The notes beneath the pieces are model-generated. The model was not told where the DNA came from. It made no database searches and saw only the letters and a program-made list of their open reading frames with translations. From NCBI RefSeq assembly GCF_002115785.1, contig NZ_JFJY01000008.1, forward strand, positions 62,001-126,000: 64,000 nucleotides of DNA, written 5' to 3'. Shown one piece after another: positions 61,843-64,000 of this stretch. Within the stretch, counting starts at the first letter, position 1. Each line of letters begins with the position of its first letter. The translations under genes were made by a program, and so were the position numbers. This DNA is from Thalassospira sp. MCCC 1A03138 (GTDB lineage: Bacteria; Pseudomonadota; Alphaproteobacteria; Rhodospirillales; Thalassospiraceae).

Positions 61843-62775
61843 CTATTCTCCGGCAGCGTCGATCCCGACAATCCAGGGATCTTTGACACCCTTTTTGGCA
61901 GCAAGATGGCGTAAATCTTTTGCATGCTCGTGCGATAGCGGACCAACAGCAACACGCAGGTATTCGCGGCCCTTGACCGTCGCACTGATCAGACGCGGCT
62001 GATATTCACTGTAAAGCGACAGGGCATTTTGCGCGCGCAGCTGATCGGCGAAGCTTGCCAATACTACATAGTCCCCCGGAAGCGGCACTGCAACAAGCTT
62101 GTCCTGCGCCGCGTTTTCCTGCGCGATCACGCTGACCTCGTCGGTCATGATGCCGGTATCGGTCAGGGCGGCGGTTTGGGTTTTTGCAACCGGGGCGACC
62201 GATTTTGGCGGAGCGACATACCCGGCGACCGCGGCATCGGCCTCGCCCTGCGGATCAAGGGGGCCCTCGTTGCGAAGCGGGGTACGGTCATAGTCGGGGG
62301 TGAATTGATCCTGTGCGCTGGCGATTTCGACGGGGGCTGATGCAGGAACAGCAGCCACTTCGTCATGCGACACTTCGTCATGTATCACCGGGCGCGGCGG
62401 CAGATCGGTTTTGACAATCACGGCCGATGTGCGGGCACCGGCTTTGGGATTTGACCAGTCTTCGCCAGGTGCGTTAACGGCATATATTGCGGGTTCGGCA
62501 TCGCGGATTTTCTGTTTGACCGATGGTGCGCCCGGCTCGGCCAGGGCAACGGCATCATCAAGGACCACATTATCGTGGCAGACGTCTTCTTCAAATAACG
62601 GGCGATGCAGGGCGCAATCACGTTCGGCAACGGCCGAGACCGCATGATCCGTGGTGCTTTTGCCCGTGGTCACATAGCTGATCAGATCGCCGGCCAGCTT
62701 GGCAACGGTCAGTTCGACCGGCCCACCGCACGCCGCCAAAGCCAACGGTGCCACCACCGCAAGTATCTTTTTCAA
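61843..62775 (-). CDS. SPOR-domain lipoprotein
   Basis: A 310-residue envelope lipoprotein. The signal KKILAVVAPLALAAC carries a lipobox with Cys near residue 16. A conserved block follows (SYVTTGKSTTDHAVSAVAER and DCALHRPLFEEDVCHD, with two cysteines), then a long Pro/Ala/Asp-rich linker (about 80-235). The C-terminal SPOR domain begins at GDYVVLASFADQLRAQNALS and runs to the end; such domains bind denuded glycan strands at the division site. TTG 62775 is the likely start, with GGGGGA upstream. It is coupled to the EipB-like gene by a 2-bp gap. Confidence 0.85.
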   Translation of the reverse strand: MKKILAVVAPLALAACGGPVELTVAKLAGDLISYVTTGKSTTDHAVSAVAERDCALHRPLFEEDVCHDNVVLDDAVALAEPGAPSVKQKIRDAEPAIYAVNAPGEDWSNPKAGARTSAVIVKTDLPPRPVIHDEVSHDEVAAVPASAPVEIASAQDQFTPDYDRTPLRNEGPLDPQGEADAAVAGYVAPPKSVAPVAKTQTAALTDTGIMTDEVSVIAQENAAQDKLVAVPLPGDYVVLASFADQLRAQNALSLYSEYQPRLISATVKGREYLRVAVGPLSHEHAKDLRHLAAKKGVKDPWIVGIDAAGE

Positions 62776-63016
62776 ACCGTAATCCCCCGCAGGATATAAA
62801 TTGTTCCACGGTGAATGTGGATTACGGCGGGTTAAGATTACGTAAGCATAGGCCATAAAATAACGCGCTCCTGCCCCATCCCTTTGATGATTCCCGGCTT
62901 AGAATCCTGAACTCGCCCCAACCACTCTTAAGGGTAACTTTACACGGGAACCACTCGCGCAAAGATTGATGGTGTCGCCTTCACATTGCCATTCACCATT
63001 AACCCGAGGCTTCCCA

Positions 63017-64000
63017 ATGTGCACAGACTTTCAAATCTGCGTTGATCAGCAAGGTTACGTTTCCGGTCGCTCCATGGAGTTTGCCCTGAACCTGAATTCC
63101 AAATTCTTCTTCCGCCGCGTCGGACACAAATATACTCAAGACCTTTGGGGCAAGAATTTCGGTTATAGCTGGACCGGAAAATACGGCTTCGTTGCCATGA
63201 ACTGCTTTGATCAGCAGATCGTCACGGATGGCATGAACACCGCAGGGCTTTCAACAGGCAACCTCTGGCTGCCCGGTAGCAAGTACCAAACGATCACCGA
63301 TCCGCAAAGAGGCCTTTGCATTGATAATTTCGCAGCCTGGATACTGAGTTCATTTGCAACCTGCGATGAAGTGAAGCAGGCATTAAAGGACGAAACGGTT
63401 CAGGTTGGTGCATCGACACTTGTAACGGGATTACTGCCCCTGCATTTCCCCATCCATGACGGTGACGGAAACTGTATTGTTATTGAATTCACCGACGGCA
63501 AAGCGATTGTTTACGACAATCCGGTCGGTGTGCTGACCAATCAGCCCGAATTTCCCTGGCATCTCGATAACCTGCGCAACTACACATCGCTCTCGCCCTA
63601 TGACGCCGACGAAGCAACCTTCAACGGACATACCTTTACGCAAACGGGGCATGGCTCCGGCCTTTCGGACCTTCCGGGCGACCCGACCCCGCCAAGCAGG
63701 TTTGTTAGGGCGACGGTTATGACAAGTTTCGCCGCACCGGTCACATCACTCGACGCGGGCACCAATCTTGCCTTTCATATTCTGAACACTGTCGATATTC
63801 CCAAAGGTCTCGTGGCCGGTAAGAAAGACAACAAATCCATCCTGCCTGACATGGATTATACCCAGTGGGTTGTTGTGCGAGACGCAGCGCGCAAAATATA
63901 CTCAGTACGTTTTTACGGATCCCAGCAGGTCCGTTCGATCAATCTGACCGAACTGGAACAATCCGGCCAGCTTGATGAACTTGATGGCCTGCTTGTGCCC
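63017..64000 (+). CDS. Choloylglycine hydrolase/penicillin V acylase-family Ntn hydrolase (partial)
   Basis: The first 328 codons of a gene that continues past the window end. ATG TGC puts the nucleophilic cysteine at position 2, exposed when Met is removed. Other family landmarks are GRSMEFALNLNSKF near residue 18, DGMNTAGLSTGNLWLP near 75, the NPVGVLTNQPEFPWHLDNLR block near 168 with the conserved asparagine, and PPSRFVRATVMTSF near 230. No signal peptide is present. Members hydrolyse bile-salt amides, penicillin V or acyl-homoserine lactones; in a non-gut proteobacterium acylated signals or amino acids are more plausible than bile salts. The frame stays open to base 64000. Confidence 0.9.
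   Translation, partial: MCTDFQICVDQQGYVSGRSMEFALNLNSKFFFRRVGHKYTQDLWGKNFGYSWTGKYGFVAMNCFDQQIVTDGMNTAGLSTGNLWLPGSKYQTITDPQRGLCIDNFAAWILSSFATCDEVKQALKDETVQVGASTLVTGLLPLHFPIHDGDGNCIVIEFTDGKAIVYDNPVGVLTNQPEFPWHLDNLRNYTSLSPYDADEATFNGHTFTQTGHGSGLSDLPGDPTPPSRFVRATVMTSFAAPVTSLDAGTNLAFHILNTVDIPKGLVAGKKDNKSILPDMDYTQWVVVRDAARKIYSVRFYGSQQVRSINLTELEQSGQLDELDGLLVP

Noticed and set aside
1..64000. Genomic island or prophage
   Set aside because: No integrase, tRNA, att-like repeat or obvious composition break; most genes are housekeeping or common accessory genes.

Overview
The window reads as an ordinary stretch of chromosome from a free-living, probably marine alphaproteobacterium. A Thalassospira-like member of the Rhodospirillales is my best guess; this is inference from gene content and an impression of moderate GC, not a database match. 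Supporting signs are C4-pathway heme synthesis through 5-aminolevulinate synthase, a histone deacetylase-like/xseB/ispA/dxs cluster, pdxH close to a DnaJ-like gene, fabI next to aroC, an EipB/DUF1849 envelope protein beside a SPOR lipoprotein, and several TRAP transporter genes. I saw no tRNA, rRNA, transposase, integrase or CRISPR array. Coding density is high and most genes are intact.

Layout. 0-6.7 kb: TRAP large permease, Bcr/CflA efflux pump, DinB-like protein, enoyl-CoA hydratase-family protein, SulP anion transporter, small XRE regulator. 6.9-16.3 kb: pyrE, a quinone oxidoreductase with a divergent TetR regulator, a GST, a VOC protein with a divergent LysR regulator, a lipoprotein, a tandem universal stress protein, a class III aminotransferase and hemA with an FNR/FixK-type palindrome upstream. 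16.3-24 kb: a structured leader-like element, an Rnk-like protein, small regulators, an outer-membrane protein, SRAP/HMCES-type DNA-protein crosslink factor, a second Usp, a BigR/SqrR-like ArsR regulator and pdxH. 24-37.8 kb: glycine-zipper lipoprotein, DnaJ-like protein, degenerate DUF411 protein, MarR regulator, MscS channel, a four-gene operon (thermostable-hemolysin family protein, acyl-ligase fused to a heme-oxygenase-like di-iron domain, SDR, TPR protein), YihY, fabI, aroC and a retropepsin-like protein that has lost its catalytic motif. 38-49.5 kb: regulators and transporters, tlyA, and a malonate module (GntR regulator, TRAP transporter matPQM, malonyl-CoA decarboxylase matA, malonyl-CoA synthetase matB). 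49.5-50.6 kb: a non-coding stretch with three diverged tandem repeats between look-alike terminators. 50.6-64 kb: YkgJ-type protein, SDR, Fur-boxed TonB-dependent receptor, the dxs/hydrolase/ispA/xseB/deacetylase cluster, a second BigR/SqrR-like regulator, the EipB/SPOR pair and a choloylglycine-hydrolase family enzyme cut by the window end.

The best candidate for an undescribed system is the operon at 28.7-32.9 kb. It combines acyl activation, an oxidative di-iron domain, a reductase, a GNAT-like protein and an exported TPR protein, which is a plausible kit for making a small lipid-derived molecule. The malonate operon is a clear catabolic unit: uptake by MatPQM, activation by MatB, decarboxylation to acetyl-CoA by MatA, with TGGTATACCA-type operators in the control region.
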